Shown piece by piece: positions 21,840 through 33,930 of a stretch of DNA of 64,000 nucleotides. Where the stretch lies: contig JAQFVV010000030.1 in assembly GCA_028023455.1 (NCBI GenBank), positions 5,970,501 to 6,034,500 of the forward strand, written 5' to 3'. A program made the position numbers and the translations under genes. This DNA is from Epiperipatus broadwayi (Eukaryota > Onychophora > Udeonychophora > Euonychophora > Peripatidae). The notes beneath the pieces were generated by a model that saw nothing but the letters and a program-made list of their open reading frames with translations, was not told where the DNA came from and did no database searches. Positions within the stretch are counted from its first letter, which is position 1; every line of letters starts with the position of its first letter.

Positions 21840-22102
21840 TCATCAACCATTATCAATCCACTGCAGGATGAAGATCTCTCCAAGTTCAATCTGTCTTCTC
21901 CGATCTTTAGCTTCTCTTCTCCACATCACCCTGCACACTTTCTTATTTCATCCAACCACCTCACATGTGGTTTCTTTCTGGGTCTTTTGCAATCTCTTGG
22001 GATCCAATTTAAGATTTTAATTGTCCATCTACTATCATCTCTTCTAGTAATATGTCCAGCCCAACTCCATTTCAGTCTTTTAATTTTTTCAATGAGGTCA
22101 GT
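21840..22102 (-). pseudogene. RTE retrotransposon 3' end
   Basis: The minus-strand frame (22111-21926, 61 codons) encodes the RTE C-terminal block: IEKIKRLKWSWAGHITRRDD, then RW, a PRD-like stretch and RWLDEIRK. The 3' UTR then reads cttcatcctgcagtggatt and ends in an ATC tail (21835-21852). Severely 5'-truncated, as is usual for LINE insertions; no catalytic domain is left. Confidence 0.85.
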
Positions 22103-22651
22103 ACCATACATTAGTATACATTATCATACATTAATGTATATACTGATATATACACACATTAGACTTGGATACATGTTGTACATAATTATGACACCGTTTT
22201 TAAATAATATATGTTAAGGGATCATCAATAATAATTAACAAAAAAATATAATAATACAGTATTAAAAAGATAGTGGAATAATAAATTCAGAGGGAAATAA
22301 GAAAGAGAACACATGTGTACATGTTTAATCTCTCCATCTTCTTTTTATGAAAAAAAAAAAACAAAAAAAAAATAGATAACACTGAATACTCTTGATAATT
22401 TTTGTAATAAAAATTGATGATGATCATAATGAAATACAGATGATACAAGGCCTACTAATGTTGACTTTATAAAGTCCAAGTCATACTTGCCTTTACCAAC
22501 CATTGTTTCTCTGTATATGTGTGTGCCATTTTCTGATTACAGATTAGTATTTCAACTGTGAATTCTTTTCCTTAATATCAAACCAAAAGTTATTGATGCT
22601 AGAAATTCTTTCTAGCATAAAAAAGCCTTAAAGGCTCATTTTTAAGTCAAT
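22103..22651. other. AT-rich DNA, nothing recognised
   Basis: Includes A-runs at 22350-22372. No supportable gene. Confidence 0.4.
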
Positions 22652-22771
22652 ACTATTTATAAATTTATACAACTGTTCTTTGCATCTGCCAGGACGCAAA
22701 CCCATGCCGCTGCGATACCTCTCGTCTAACAACGCAAGACTATTTATAAATTTATACAACTGTTCTTTGCA
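22652..22771 (-). mobile_element. Internally deleted SINE flanked by 33-bp direct repeats
   Basis: 22685-22738 is a minus-strand SINE of the Ala-like subfamily (gcgttgttagacgagagg..., B-box-like gtttgcgtcc, then gcagatgc) with the middle removed and no A tail. It is flanked by an identical 33-bp repeat (22652-22684 and 22739-22771). That is at least twice the length of the other SINE duplications in this window and may reflect a repair-type event. Confidence 0.75.
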
Positions 22772-22838
22772 GTAAAAGATTTAATGTTAGTTTTTTCTGT
22801 TGGTTCTTTGCTAAAATTGTCATCAAAACAGTATGTTA

Positions 22839-22950
22839 GTCTTGCGTTGTTAGCCGAGAGGTATCGCAACTGCCATGCAAGCAAGTAGTTGGTTGCAGAC
22901 GGGTGTTGGTCGCGTCCCGGCAGATGCTATGACATATGAAAAAAAAAAAA
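22839..22950 (+). mobile_element. tRNA-derived mini-SINE, Ala-like subfamily
   Basis: tRNA-like: TAGCCGAGAGGT A-box, anticodon arm gctgc-like with loop around TGCAA, a 15-20 nt extra region (agtagttggttgcagacgg), then a B-box-like ggtcgcgtccc and tail TATGACATATG plus poly(A). A perfect 14-bp TSD AAAACAGTATGTTA flanks it (22825-22838, 22950-22963). Confidence 0.85.
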
Positions 22951-22963
22951 AAACAGTATGTTA

Positions 22964-23544
22964 TTGTTTATCAAAACATTGTTTTTGTTCATATCTCCCA
23001 TTCACAAAGTTTATGCTTTTTCAATCTAAAATTTGTAATTCATTATGGGTGCAACTTTAATAGTTGCAGTAATCCTAACACATTTTTTTTTGTAGTATTT
23101 AACCAACCATTCATTCTTATTAAATATCTAGGCAGCTTCAGGGAATGATATATATTTTTTCAAAATTAAATAATTTTCAATTTCTTATAGCCCATTTTTA
23201 TAAATTATATCCTTCATATGAACAAAATGTCTGTAGTTAATATAGTTGCTGTTATCTCAAATTCTTGTGTTATAACTTTAATTAAGGAATTAAAAAGGAT
23301 GAAACAATAAAGTGAACAAATAGGTACATATATTTACATTCGAAGCTTAAAATATACAATAATTCAAGTACATAAATAACAGATTATATTAAAAAGTGAT
23401 ATTACATGAAGTAATGGAGATATATGTTTTTTTTTAGTAATATTTAATTTTTTGACATATACCTAAATATCGTGATTCATACTTATGAGTACTCTAGATT
23501 CGGAATCATTGATTTAAAGCCAATTTTCATTTCATTTTACACAG
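22964..23544. other. AT-rich DNA, no gene seen
   Basis: Short frames here overlap the SINE tail or are low complexity. Confidence 0.45.
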
Positions 23545-24240
23545 TTCTATCATCATCAACCATTATCAATCCACTGCAGGATGAAGGTCTCTCCAAGTTC
23601 AATCCATCTTCTCCCATCTTTAGCTTCTCTTCTCCACATCACCCCTGCACACTTCCTTATTTCATGATCTCTTTCTGGGTATTTTACAATCTCTTGGAAT
23701 CCAGTTTAAGATTTCAATTGTCCATCTATTATCATCTCTTCTAGTAATATGTCCAACCCAACTCTACTTCAGTCTTTTAATTTTTCCAATGAGGTCAGTA
23801 ATACCTGTTTGTTACTTACCATATATTGCATTTCCGATCTCTTCTTGTTACTCCTAACATACATCTCTCCATACTTCTTTGAGTGGTCTGAAGTCTCGGT
23901 ATTGTTCTTCTATTAAATGTCCAAGTCTCAGATCCCTCATAAGTAAGAACTGGTAAAACACATTTATTAAAAACCTTTTCAAACACATAGGCATATTTCC
24001 TTTTAGTATCAAGTTATTTCTACCAAAAGCACTCCAACCAAGTTTAATTCTACAATTAATGTCATCCATTATGTTTCCATGTGTATTAATAATCTGACCA
24101 AGGTATTTGTAGCTGTTAACTTCTAACTTATCATAATCAATCTTTATTTTCATATTTTGAAAAAATCCATTAAACATTACTTTAGTCTTTTTAACATTTA
24201 TCTTTAGTCCTACTTTCATCTGATAACTCCTGCAACAATA
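23545..24240 (-). pseudogene. RTE retrotransposon, 5'-truncated
   Basis: The minus-strand open stretch 24219-23854 begins KVGLKINVKKTKVMFNGF, then YKYLGQIINTHGNIMDDIN and KLGWSAFGRN: the RT thumb and post-RT region of RTE. A frameshifted C-terminal block follows (GHITRRDDNRW region near 23730) and the 3' end cttcatcctgcagtggattg with ATCATC tail. The truncation point at about 24240 lies just after the catalytic FADD region. The best preserved RTE fragment in the window, though still broken. Confidence 0.9.
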
Positions 24241-25049
24241 CTTGCAAGAATGTCACTGGGTGCGATGAATAAAAAATAACTCCTGATAATTGATAAAATA
24301 CATGCAATTTATGCACTTTTAATTTTCTAGAATTACTTATTATTGGTAGATTTTAAGATTGTAGATACGAAAGTCAGACTTTATAATTAATTTTAGTCTA
24401 TTCAAGTCACTTTATAAGAAAAAACAATCTCAAAACGTTTAGTTACAATCAACGACGGATTATGGAGCTTTAAATTTAGGATAGTACCTTTAGTGAATTA
24501 TTCCAAGATAAATTCTATTTTGCAATTTGGATCCTTTAAAGTTTTTCAAACTGAACACCCATATCAAAATCAGTGTCTAAAAAATTATCCAACTAGGTGA
24601 TTGAACAAGATAAATAAATAACTTGTGGATAATAATTTAATATAAATATTACAGAAAGAATATAGTTTAAATTATTTGATGAGGCAAATCTTTTTAAGCA
24701 TATCTATCTTTACAGAGAAAAAGATTTTGACAAGTTGTCATAAAATCAGTTATTAATATATTTATTACTTAATCTTAAAAGTTTTTAAATTAAAAGTTTA
24801 CCGTATTATAATTTATTAACTAGGACATAATGCGGAAATGAACTTAGAAGTTAAAACGGAACATTTTTGAGATAAATAGAAAAGAGCAAAGGAAGATGCA
24901 ATTACTTTATTTCCAATGAATACAAATAAGAGAAAGGAAAAAATAAAAATTTGATGGGCGGAGTAGAAGGGGTGAAAAATGTGGTAGTAAAAGGCTGTAA
25001 TTTTAACAAAAATGGTTTTAAAAAAAAGCTAAAGAATAAATATACATGT
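24241..25049. other. AT-rich DNA, no gene seen
   Basis: No supportable feature. Confidence 0.45.
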
Positions 25050-25221
25050 ATTGTAAAACAATAAACATCACGTGATCACTATTTCTTATGCTTGCTCTTA
25101 ACTGTTATATAAAACAGACAAAACTCTCTATACGTATTGCCACTCAGTGCAAGCCAGAGTAATCAATGGATGCCAGAAGGCTTGTGCATAACATCCCCAT
25201 CTAGTGCATACTCATCCAATA

Positions 25222-25263
25222 TCCCCAGACTAGTTTCTGGCTTGTGGCCTTCATCAGTGAGGA
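25222..25263 (-). ncRNA. Hammerhead ribozyme, core intact (HH-A)
   Basis: Minus strand: TCCTCA (25263-25258), CTGATGA (25257-25251), A, helix II GGC/GCC with loop CACAA, A, GAAAC (25237-25233), palindromic ACTAGT, cleavage site C25228, TGGGGA (25227-25222) pairing with TCCTCA in six pairs (one G-U). An A-A mismatch separates helix II from the core. Confidence 0.75.
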
Positions 25264-25460
25264 GCCGTGGATCTGAGAGCACTGCACCTAGATCTTAGGA
25301 TCTAATACAACCCTCCAGCAGCCACCTTTTATCTCTACTTAACTATAAAACTATGAGACAAATTGAAAACACTATAATATTTTCAATCCAAGCTCACCAA
25401 CTTATATAGTCATATAGGTCTGAACTCAGTTCAGTACCTATACATTTTGGTGTCTTTGGT

Positions 25461-25502
25461 TCTTCACTGATGAAGGCCACAAGTCAGAAACTAATCTGGG
25501 GA
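25461..25502 (+). ncRNA. Hammerhead ribozyme, core intact (HH-A)
   Basis: TCTTCA (25461-25466), CTGATGA (25467-25473), helix II GGC/GTC, GAAA 25487-25490, ACTAAT, C25496, TGGGGA 25497-25502. The helix III palindrome has one change (ACTAAT). It faces away from the 25222 ribozyme. Confidence 0.65.
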
Positions 25503-25627
25503 TATTGGATGGGTAGGCACTAGATGGAAGTTTTATACACAAGTCTTCTGGCATCCATTGATTACTCTGGCTTGAACTGAGTGGCAATATATATAGAGAG
25601 TTTTGCCTATTTTAATATTGTAAAACA

Positions 25628-27427
<1,800 letters not shown>

Positions 27428-28112
27428 TCATCATCAATTTCAACTATCATCGATCCACTGCAGATGATCTCTTCAAATTTAATCTATTTTCTCCTTTTCC
27501 ATATCATATCAACAAACTCCCTTACTTCACACATTCATCTTGTATGAAGTTTCTTTATAAATCTTTTACAATCTCTAGAGATCTAATTTAAGACTTCAAC
27601 AGAAATCTACTATCATGTTTTTAGAAATATATCCACCCAGTTCAATTTCAGTCTTTTAATTTTTTCAATGATAACAAACAATAACTTTCTATTCTGTGGG
27701 ATATACTTTACTTTTGATCTCTTCTTGTTTTTTCCAAACTACATATTCTCCATATTTTATTCAATGATTTGAAACCTCTGTATTTCTAATCTGTTAAATG
27801 TCTTAATCTCAGATCTATGGCAGTGTAAAACATATCTGTTAAAAACATTTTTTTTCAAACACAAATATATTCTTTTTTTTATATAGTTATTTTTACTAAA
27901 AACACTCTATCCAAGTTTAATTTTATGAATCATTTTATTTATTACGTTTCCATCTTTATTAATAACTGGCTAAGATATTTGTATTTGCCAATTTCTTATA
28001 ATTCATGATCATTTATCTGTAGTTCCTTTTGGTGAAAAAATACATTAAACATTACTTTAATCTTTTTAAAATTTATCTTTAGACCTAACTTTCTTACTTT
28101 CATCTTAATTCT
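27428..28112 (-). pseudogene. RTE retrotransposon 3' part (split copy)
   Basis: The minus strand aligns with 23545-24240: 3' end with ATCATC tail and tgcagtggatcgatg, C-terminal block, then the thumb region up to tgaaagtaagaaagttaggtctaaagataaa (GLKINVKKTKV region) at about 28110. It stops exactly where an HH-E/F nest begins; its continuation is at 29869. Heavily mutated. Confidence 0.8.
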
Positions 28113-28452
28113 AAAGCAGTATGTAATTTGTGTATACTGAATGTTTCTTATATATGTTATTAGAGGGGTTTGAACTTAGGATTTTTCAATATATTCATCG
28201 CCTACTCCATCTCAAGCAACCGATACATATCACCACACACATGCAAAAAGATGTATGATTTCCAATATTAATAATTTTTATTAGTCATTCATTAGACTAG
28301 AGATTATTTAATAATGTATAATATTTCTGTAGTTTAATTTTCAATACACCATTCTTATGCAAGATAGGGACTGATTTCTATCCATTTTTAACATCTTGTA
28401 GAGGGATGTAATCATAAATGTATGACCAAAGACATATATAAAAGATCTATGA

Positions 28453-28497
28453 TTCCCAAGATGCGCATTTTGTGCTGAATCCGCATTCATCAGTTGG
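28453..28497 (-). ncRNA. Decayed hammerhead ribozyme (HH-E)
   Basis: Minus strand CCAA, CTGATGA (28493-28487), ATGCGGATTCAGCAC, then AAAATGC: GAAA has become AAAA. Confidence 0.45.
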
Positions 28498-28810
28498 CCC
28501 AGACCACAATCTCTTACACATACCTTTATCATTGTTCAGTATATATGTAGATAGAAAATTACTACAATTTAATTGACAAGTGTCAAACTGCTGTTTTCTA
28601 CTTGATCCAAGGCACTTAATGAAAGTATATTAATAATTTTTATTATTCATTCTTTAGACTAGAAATTATCCAATAATGAATAATATTTCTATGGTGTAAA
28701 TTTCACTACAACAATTTCATGCAAGGTAGGAACAGGTTTCTATTCACTTTTAATCCCTTGTTAAGAGATGTAGTCATAAATATATAAACAAAGACATGAA
28801 AAATTTATAA

Positions 28811-28857
28811 TCCCCAGGATACATATTTCATGCTGAACCAGCATTCATCAGTAGGTC
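28811..28857 (-). ncRNA. Hammerhead ribozyme, core intact (HH-E)
   Basis: CTGATGA 28851-28845; perfect six-pair helix II ATGCTG/CAGCAT (28844-28839 with 28835-28830, loop GTT) with an A-U pair next to the core; GAAA 28829-28826; helix III ATA/TAT with TG loop; cleavage predicted after the following C. Helix I is imperfect. Best helix II of the E/F group. Confidence 0.65.
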
Positions 28858-28944
28858 CAGACCACAATCTTTTACTCATATCTTTAGCATTGTTTAGTAT
28901 ATATACAGATATTAAATTACTACAGTTTAATTGATAAGTGTCTT

Positions 28945-28978
28945 TTCCTGCAAAACCAGCACCCAATCAGTTGGATCA
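28945..28978 (-). ncRNA. Decayed hammerhead ribozyme (HH-F)
   Basis: Minus strand has CCAACTGATTGGGTGCTGGTTTTGC; the core is CTGATTG and the 3' half is gone. Confidence 0.4.
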
Positions 28979-29206
28979 GATAATAACCTTCCACACATAC
29001 ATACAGTCAGTGCTTGGTTTATATTTAAGATAGCAATTCCTCAAATTTTAATGGATAGGCTTCAATCTTCTCACCTTTCCAACCATTCAACCATCCATTT
29101 CGTTGAAAAACCAACAGTGGAATACTCAAAGCTCTTATTGGATTTAATATTGTAGTCATGCCCATGTAGACATTACATCAATCCAACCCCTCATATTATC
29201 AAATGA

Positions 29207-29332
29207 TTACATATCCATATATATTAATAGAAGAGGGAGTGGCTGAACTTATGCTAAGATGTAATATATTTCCCAAGCATAAGTTTAAGTTCAGTCCATC
29301 CCTCTCCTATTAATATATATGGATACATAATA
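29207..29332. repeat. Hairpin, ~50-bp arms
   Basis: tccatatatattaatag.agaggga.tgg(a)ctgaactta.gct on the left is repeated inverted on the right, with a 15-20 bp loop (taatatatttccca). Not clearly part of the HH-F arm on either side. Confidence 0.75.
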
Positions 29333-29570
29333 GTCCAATACTATAAGGAGCTAGATTGACATAATGTCTAAATGGGTATGACTACAATATTAAATTCAAT
29401 AAGTGCTTTGAGTGTTGAGTGTTTGATTGTTGATTTTTTAATAAAATGGACTATTGAATAGTTGGAAGGATGAAAAGATTGAAGCTTGTCCATTAAAGTA
29501 TGAGGAATTGCTTCCTTAATATAAACTGAGCAGTGATTGTATATATATATGTGGGAGATTATGATCTGGC

Positions 29571-29597
29571 CCAACTGATGAGTGCTGGTTCCGCTCA
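29571..29597 (+). ncRNA. Half hammerhead ribozyme cut by an A-run (HH-F)
   Basis: CCAA, CTGATGA (29575-29581), GTGCTGGTTCCGCTC, then a 17-A run replaces the GAAA half. The break in the middle of the ribozyme next to poly(A) could mark a secondary insertion or a truncated cDNA. Confidence 0.55.
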
Positions 29598-29732
29598 AAA
29601 AAAAAAAAAAAAACTTTTCCACTCCTTCTTATTTAGTGTGAGGGGGGGGGGTTGACGGCATTTGAAATATTGATTGCTATTTTTTTTTAATTTTTAGGTT
29701 GTTTTGGTGGGAAATTAATAAAAAATAAATAT

Positions 29733-29760
29733 ATAAAATATATATATATATATATATATT
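29733..29760. repeat. (TA)n microsatellite
   Basis: About 26 bp of TA repeat between HH-F parts. Confidence 0.9.
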
Positions 29761-29868
29761 GGGGCCCATATACCTTTTTATATGGGTGTGGTCATGTGTA
29801 TTAATTGCTTGAGATAAAGTGGAGGATGACTAGACTGAAAATCCTGAGTTCAAATCCCTCTAATTACT

Positions 29869-30635
29869 CATCTGATAATTCTTGAATATTTTCTGAAAAT
29901 CTGAAACATTATTTTCAAAAACAACTACATCATCTGCAAAATATAAATAACTTAAATAATATTAATATATTTTTATTTCTTTAGCTTTCCATTTTAATTT
30001 CTAATATATTTCAAAGTTTTAGAAATGTAGAATCACCCTATTGTAAACCTTTATTAATGTTAATTATCTTAGTGACAATACCATCCAATCTTTGTATTTT
30101 GACAAATATTCTTCAGAATATGATAACGTCTTGAATCTACATGTTGATCATTGAAAACTTTAATCTCTATGGAAATGATCATAGAAACAAATGCTTTTTC
30201 ATAATCTACAAATCAAAAGCATAATGACAACTAATATTTAATGGATCTTTTTATAACTTTTCTCAATAATATGATGAGATCCGTTATGCTGAAACAACTT
30301 TTAAATCTATCTTGTTTTTCTTTTGTTTGATTGAGCCAAAGTTGTCTTTGTATAGATATTGTATAAAGTTGATAGATCCATAATTTTTAATATCATCTTA
30401 AATATTAATATTACTACTGCATTGGTACATAGTAAATACTTAGACATTTGTTATGTAGTTTTGAGAACAATTATTCTATCTCTTTACCTATTTTTTTAAA
30501 AAAAATATCAATAATAAGTCTGCGACTTTTTTGACCTTTTTTCATCTTGGTAAATCAAATTGGATTGTATATCCCATCTCTTCATTTAATAATGCTTGAC
30601 CTATTCAGGAGATGAAGAAAAAAAGATTTTTATAT
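29869..30635 (-). pseudogene. RTE reverse transcriptase core remnant with FADD box
   Basis: The minus strand contains ttt-gca-gat-gat (29940-29929), encoding FADD followed by VVVFENN: the RT catalytic box with the two metal-binding aspartates, in the FADD form common in RTE. Upstream (rightwards) come decayed fingers/palm segments (LHNDQHVDSRR-like region near 30140; PGNDG region lost). Downstream the protein should continue into GLKINVKK, which is found at 28110 on the other side of the HH-E/F nest, so both parts were one element. Confidence 0.8.
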
Positions 30636-30644
30636 AACTATACA

Positions 30645-30925
30645 AAATACTTCATGGTAACATTTTTAAATTGGTAAAGGAGACTTTAATGCTAGAATTG
30701 GTAAACGATTGAAAGCTGAAGATACAATGGGTAAATTTTGGTTATGGTGACAGAAATGAGAGGGACACAAACTTGTGCGATTTGCAAAAAAAATATTGTA
30801 TTTTATGAATCGTTTCTTTAAGAAAAATACTAAATGGAAATGGATGTGAAAACATTTAAATTAAAATACAGTAGAATTCAATTATATTTTGATTAGCAGA
30901 TAATGTATATATAAAACTTGTAATG
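30645..30925 (+). pseudogene. RTE endonuclease fragment, inverted
   Basis: The plus strand reads IGKGDFNARIGKR (about 30672-30710), then GYGDRNER (about 30742-30765) and LRKILNGNG. GDFNARIG is the conserved AP-endonuclease motif (Asp-x-Asn catalytic pair) of RTE LINEs; GYGDRNERG is the next family block. Its orientation is opposite to the adjoining RT piece, which fits a 5' inversion (twin priming) of the same insertion, or a second fragment. Confidence 0.8.
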
Positions 30926-31453
30926 TTCTTAATAAATTTAACACAATTATTATCAATTAGGAATCTGGAAATACATGTTAATGCAAAACCATAGAGATGA
31001 AAATTAATAGGAAAGGTAATATTAGCAGTTGGTATTCCTAATTTTCAGACCCAAGGGTTTATTCAGAGATGAATGCCCTGGGATTTGAGTTGCTTCTTTG
31101 AAGTCCTTTAGCTTTCTACCTTTTGGCTTTATCTACATTTTTCCAACTGTCTGGAATAAAGAAATAAAAAATGGGATTTATATCAATAAACTTAGGTTGC
31201 TTATAAAAATATCTTCCGCTAATCTTTTAATTATTAATTATTCAAATTCATTTTGTACATTAAGATTAACTTAATTCTTTAATTAATTTATATTTCATAA
31301 CAATTCTAATCTATATATTTGCAATCTAATTTATTTTTTTAACTTATATAATGCACAAAAATATATGATCGTGTTTTTAATAAGCACATTCTGTGTACTA
31401 TCTAAAAGTTTACAAAACACTCCAATAAATATAGAAACCCTGTTAAGTGCTGT
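30926..31453. other. AT-rich DNA, nothing recognised
   Basis: No supportable feature. Confidence 0.4.
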
Positions 31454-31469
31454 AAAATATTAACAGACT

Positions 31470-31572
31470 AAGCGTTGGTAGCCGAAAGGTCAGTGCAGCT
31501 GCCTTGCAAGCAGTTGCTTGCAGACAGTTGTTGCAGGTTTGCTTCCTGGCTGATGCTTCTACATATGGGAAA
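31470..31572 (+). mobile_element. tRNA-derived mini-SINE, Ala-like subfamily
   Basis: gcgttggtagccgaaaggt A-box region; anticodon stem GCTGC/GCAGT enclosing loop CTTGCAA (anticodon TGC); extra region; B-box ggtttgcttcc; tail ctacatatggg plus A. Perfect 16-bp TSD (31454-31469, 31573-31588) AAAATATTAACAGACT. The anticodon arm is fully paired. Confidence 0.9.
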
Positions 31573-33762
31573 AAAATATTAACAGACTTTGAAAATGGTT
31601 TACATTTGATTGATATCAACACAAGATTGGACAAGAGAGAAAAAATCTTTTCCACTTCTCTCCTCTTCCAATTCATATTTCAGGGATGTATCAATAATTA
31701 TCTATTCTCAAACCATTGGTCTCATATTTCTAACTTTCATTACTTAACTATTTAACTATATTAGCATTTTTATTGATATTGTTCTCTTTCATCTAATGAT
31801 AATCTACAAGATATGTTAGAGTGTGTGCAATTACATTGTTTTAAATGCTATATGAACCATTTTATGCATTTATATAATATTTTAATGGATGGTATTTAAA
31901 TTTGCCATAAATTTCTTCAAACTTGTTTGAACTCCATCAGTAGGGTTGTTATATGTGTCACTAGTAGTTGTTCTAGTTTCTACTATATTTACAGAGATGT
32001 TTTGAAGTTCATTTTCAGAATATTTTTCCATCTCTTCAATGTTTTTAATAAATTCTTTTTATTTTCTCTCAATTTATTGTTAGTTTATATGAATTTTGCT
32101 ATTTACACAATGATTCTTAACCCTGTCATTAGTTTTATTTTGAATAAGATTATTTGTTTCAGGTATATTGATACTTGAAAGGTAATAATTAGATGATTTC
32201 TTGGGATGTTTATATTTACCTTCATAAGACCTCTCACTTGTTTCTAGAATTTAAAATTTCAGCAGTCTTTTCAATTGTATTTCTATCTGCTGCAATGAGA
32301 GTCGGTTCCATGTGCTATGGTAGATTATATGGCAGAGTCATTACTATTTGGTATTCTGATATTGGGAAGGCTATTAAAGTTTTCAATTTTATCACTTGCC
32401 TTCTAAAAACTGAATATAACTTCCTTTATTGACTATATGTTTTTCTTGTGATATATGATAAGGTACGTTATTCTGATGATCTTCAACCCAAACCTCATCA
32501 TTATTAAATGCTTGAAGTCATTGTATGTTTAGAGTTTGTCAAATAAGGATTGTCACCAGCTATTAACTGCAATGTATAAATGATTACTAGTGATAAGCTA
32601 GTTTTTTCTCTCTCACTGAGATGACTTAATTCAAATAGCTCTTCTAAGCTCTGTGAGTATTCAGAAGGGTTCTTATATTTTCTCTTAAATACCTTTACCT
32701 TAATGAATTTAATACTGTTGAGTTCTTTATTGTACCTCCTTCTGATTTTAAAGTTTGTACTGAATAAGGATTATGACATAAAAATATATAAACTGCCATA
32801 TCTTTTTGGAAAAACATTAGATCATGTTCACCCTCCAGAGTGCTAAATACATGTACTCTTCCTCTTTATCCTCTGTATATTATCTTGGTACTTGATATAC
32901 ATATATTTTTGTCATTGATGGCTTGCCACTTATCAATCTTTTTATTCCATTCATGCACCTGAGCAAAAGACTCGATTAATTCTTCCATGTAACTTTTTTG
33001 TTCTTCCCTGTAGTTTAATTATTTGTTTTCCATCCCTTTTTTAAAAAATTTCTAGTTCATCAGATTACTTTGGATGTACTCACTAATTTCTTTTGATCCC
33101 AGATATTTCTTTAACATCTACTATGACTTTTGATTGCATTCCTTTAATTCCTGTTTAATGTCATCTAATTTACTCTTATTTTAGATCTGGAGGTCATTAT
33201 TTATTCACTGGTCTTAAGCATTGAAGTCATCTTGATATAAGATCATTTTCTTTTTTTCAATGTCATAGTTTTTCACAGATTTATCAATTTTATCTTATGA
33301 TCGTTTTTGAATTTTTCTACAGTTTTATTTGATTGAATTTTTATTTGCTTAATACAATTGTTTATTGCTTTTAGATGATCATTTATTTAATTTAGAGCTA
33401 ACTTCCTCCAGTTTTTCAACTAAAATATAAATTTAATATCTGATTCATCTTTGTAAACGCTCAAGCTAGTCTTAATTTCCTCAAGTTTCTGGTCTGAATC
33501 CCTTTTAACCTCCTTACAATTAATTTCAAATACTTCTATTCTTTCATATGCTTTTTAACATTTATTCAAGCTGCATCATATTTTTCATTCAGTTCTCTTT
33601 TAAGATCTGCTTTCAATTATTTTTGAGCCTTAGTAGAATCTTCTTTAAGAAAAAAAAAACTAATCTTTCTTATTGCGTTGTCAAATATATATTATATAAT
33701 ACTAAATCATCCATGCACTTTACTACTGTTACACAATGCTTTATTTACCACCCTCTTTTACA

Positions 33763-33788
33763 GTTTCGATTGCTCCAGAAATCTTCAG
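33763..33788 (-). ncRNA. Hammerhead relic, helix II lost (HH-D)
   Basis: Minus strand CTGAAGA (33788-33782), TTTCTGGAGCAATC, GAAACTGTA. Compare the intact-looking locus at 48041-48074. Confidence 0.45.
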
Positions 33789-33890
33789 AACTTTTATATC
33801 TCCTAATTTCAACAGCTAAATTCAAATTTGGCTAAATTCAAATTTAGCCATTGAAGTTAGAAGTAGTTGAAGTTAGGAGATATAAAAGTT

Positions 33891-33930
33891 CTGAAGAAGA
33901 TTGCAGGGGCAATCGAAAATTCAAACTGTA
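33891..33930 (+). ncRNA. Hammerhead relic with insertion (HH-D)
   Basis: CTGAAGA 33891-33897, A, GATTGC-AGGG-GCAATC (six pairs), GAAA, then attcaaa inserted before CTGTA. Confidence 0.5.

Larger units (their letters stand above)
25061..25616. mobile_element. HH-A double palindrome, two opposed ribozymes, 11-bp TSD
   Basis: Perfect TSD ATTGTAAAACA at 25050-25060 and 25617-25627. The left arm (25061-25350) carries the ribozyme on the minus strand and an inner block (cagccaccttttatctctacttaac); the right arm (25445-25616) carries it on the plus strand. The central 90 bp match the extended inner region of the 36.0-36.2 kb copy. The longest and most complete HH-A copy here; noncoding. Confidence 0.9.
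28113..29868. mobile_element. HH-E/HH-F nest splitting an RTE copy
   Basis: From left to right: HH-F outer block on minus (28160-28260, tttgaactt...ctcaagcaaccgatacat); HH-E arm on minus (28261-28560); a second HH-E arm on minus (28620-28925); an HH-F arm on minus (28930-29165); a hairpin (29207-29332); an HH-F arm on plus (29370-29597) cut by an A-run; a G/T-rich patch (29640-29760); and an HH-F 3' block on plus (29780-29868). Ribozyme remnants occur in four of these. The arrangement suggests repeated insertion or inverted duplication at one spot. Confidence 0.65.
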
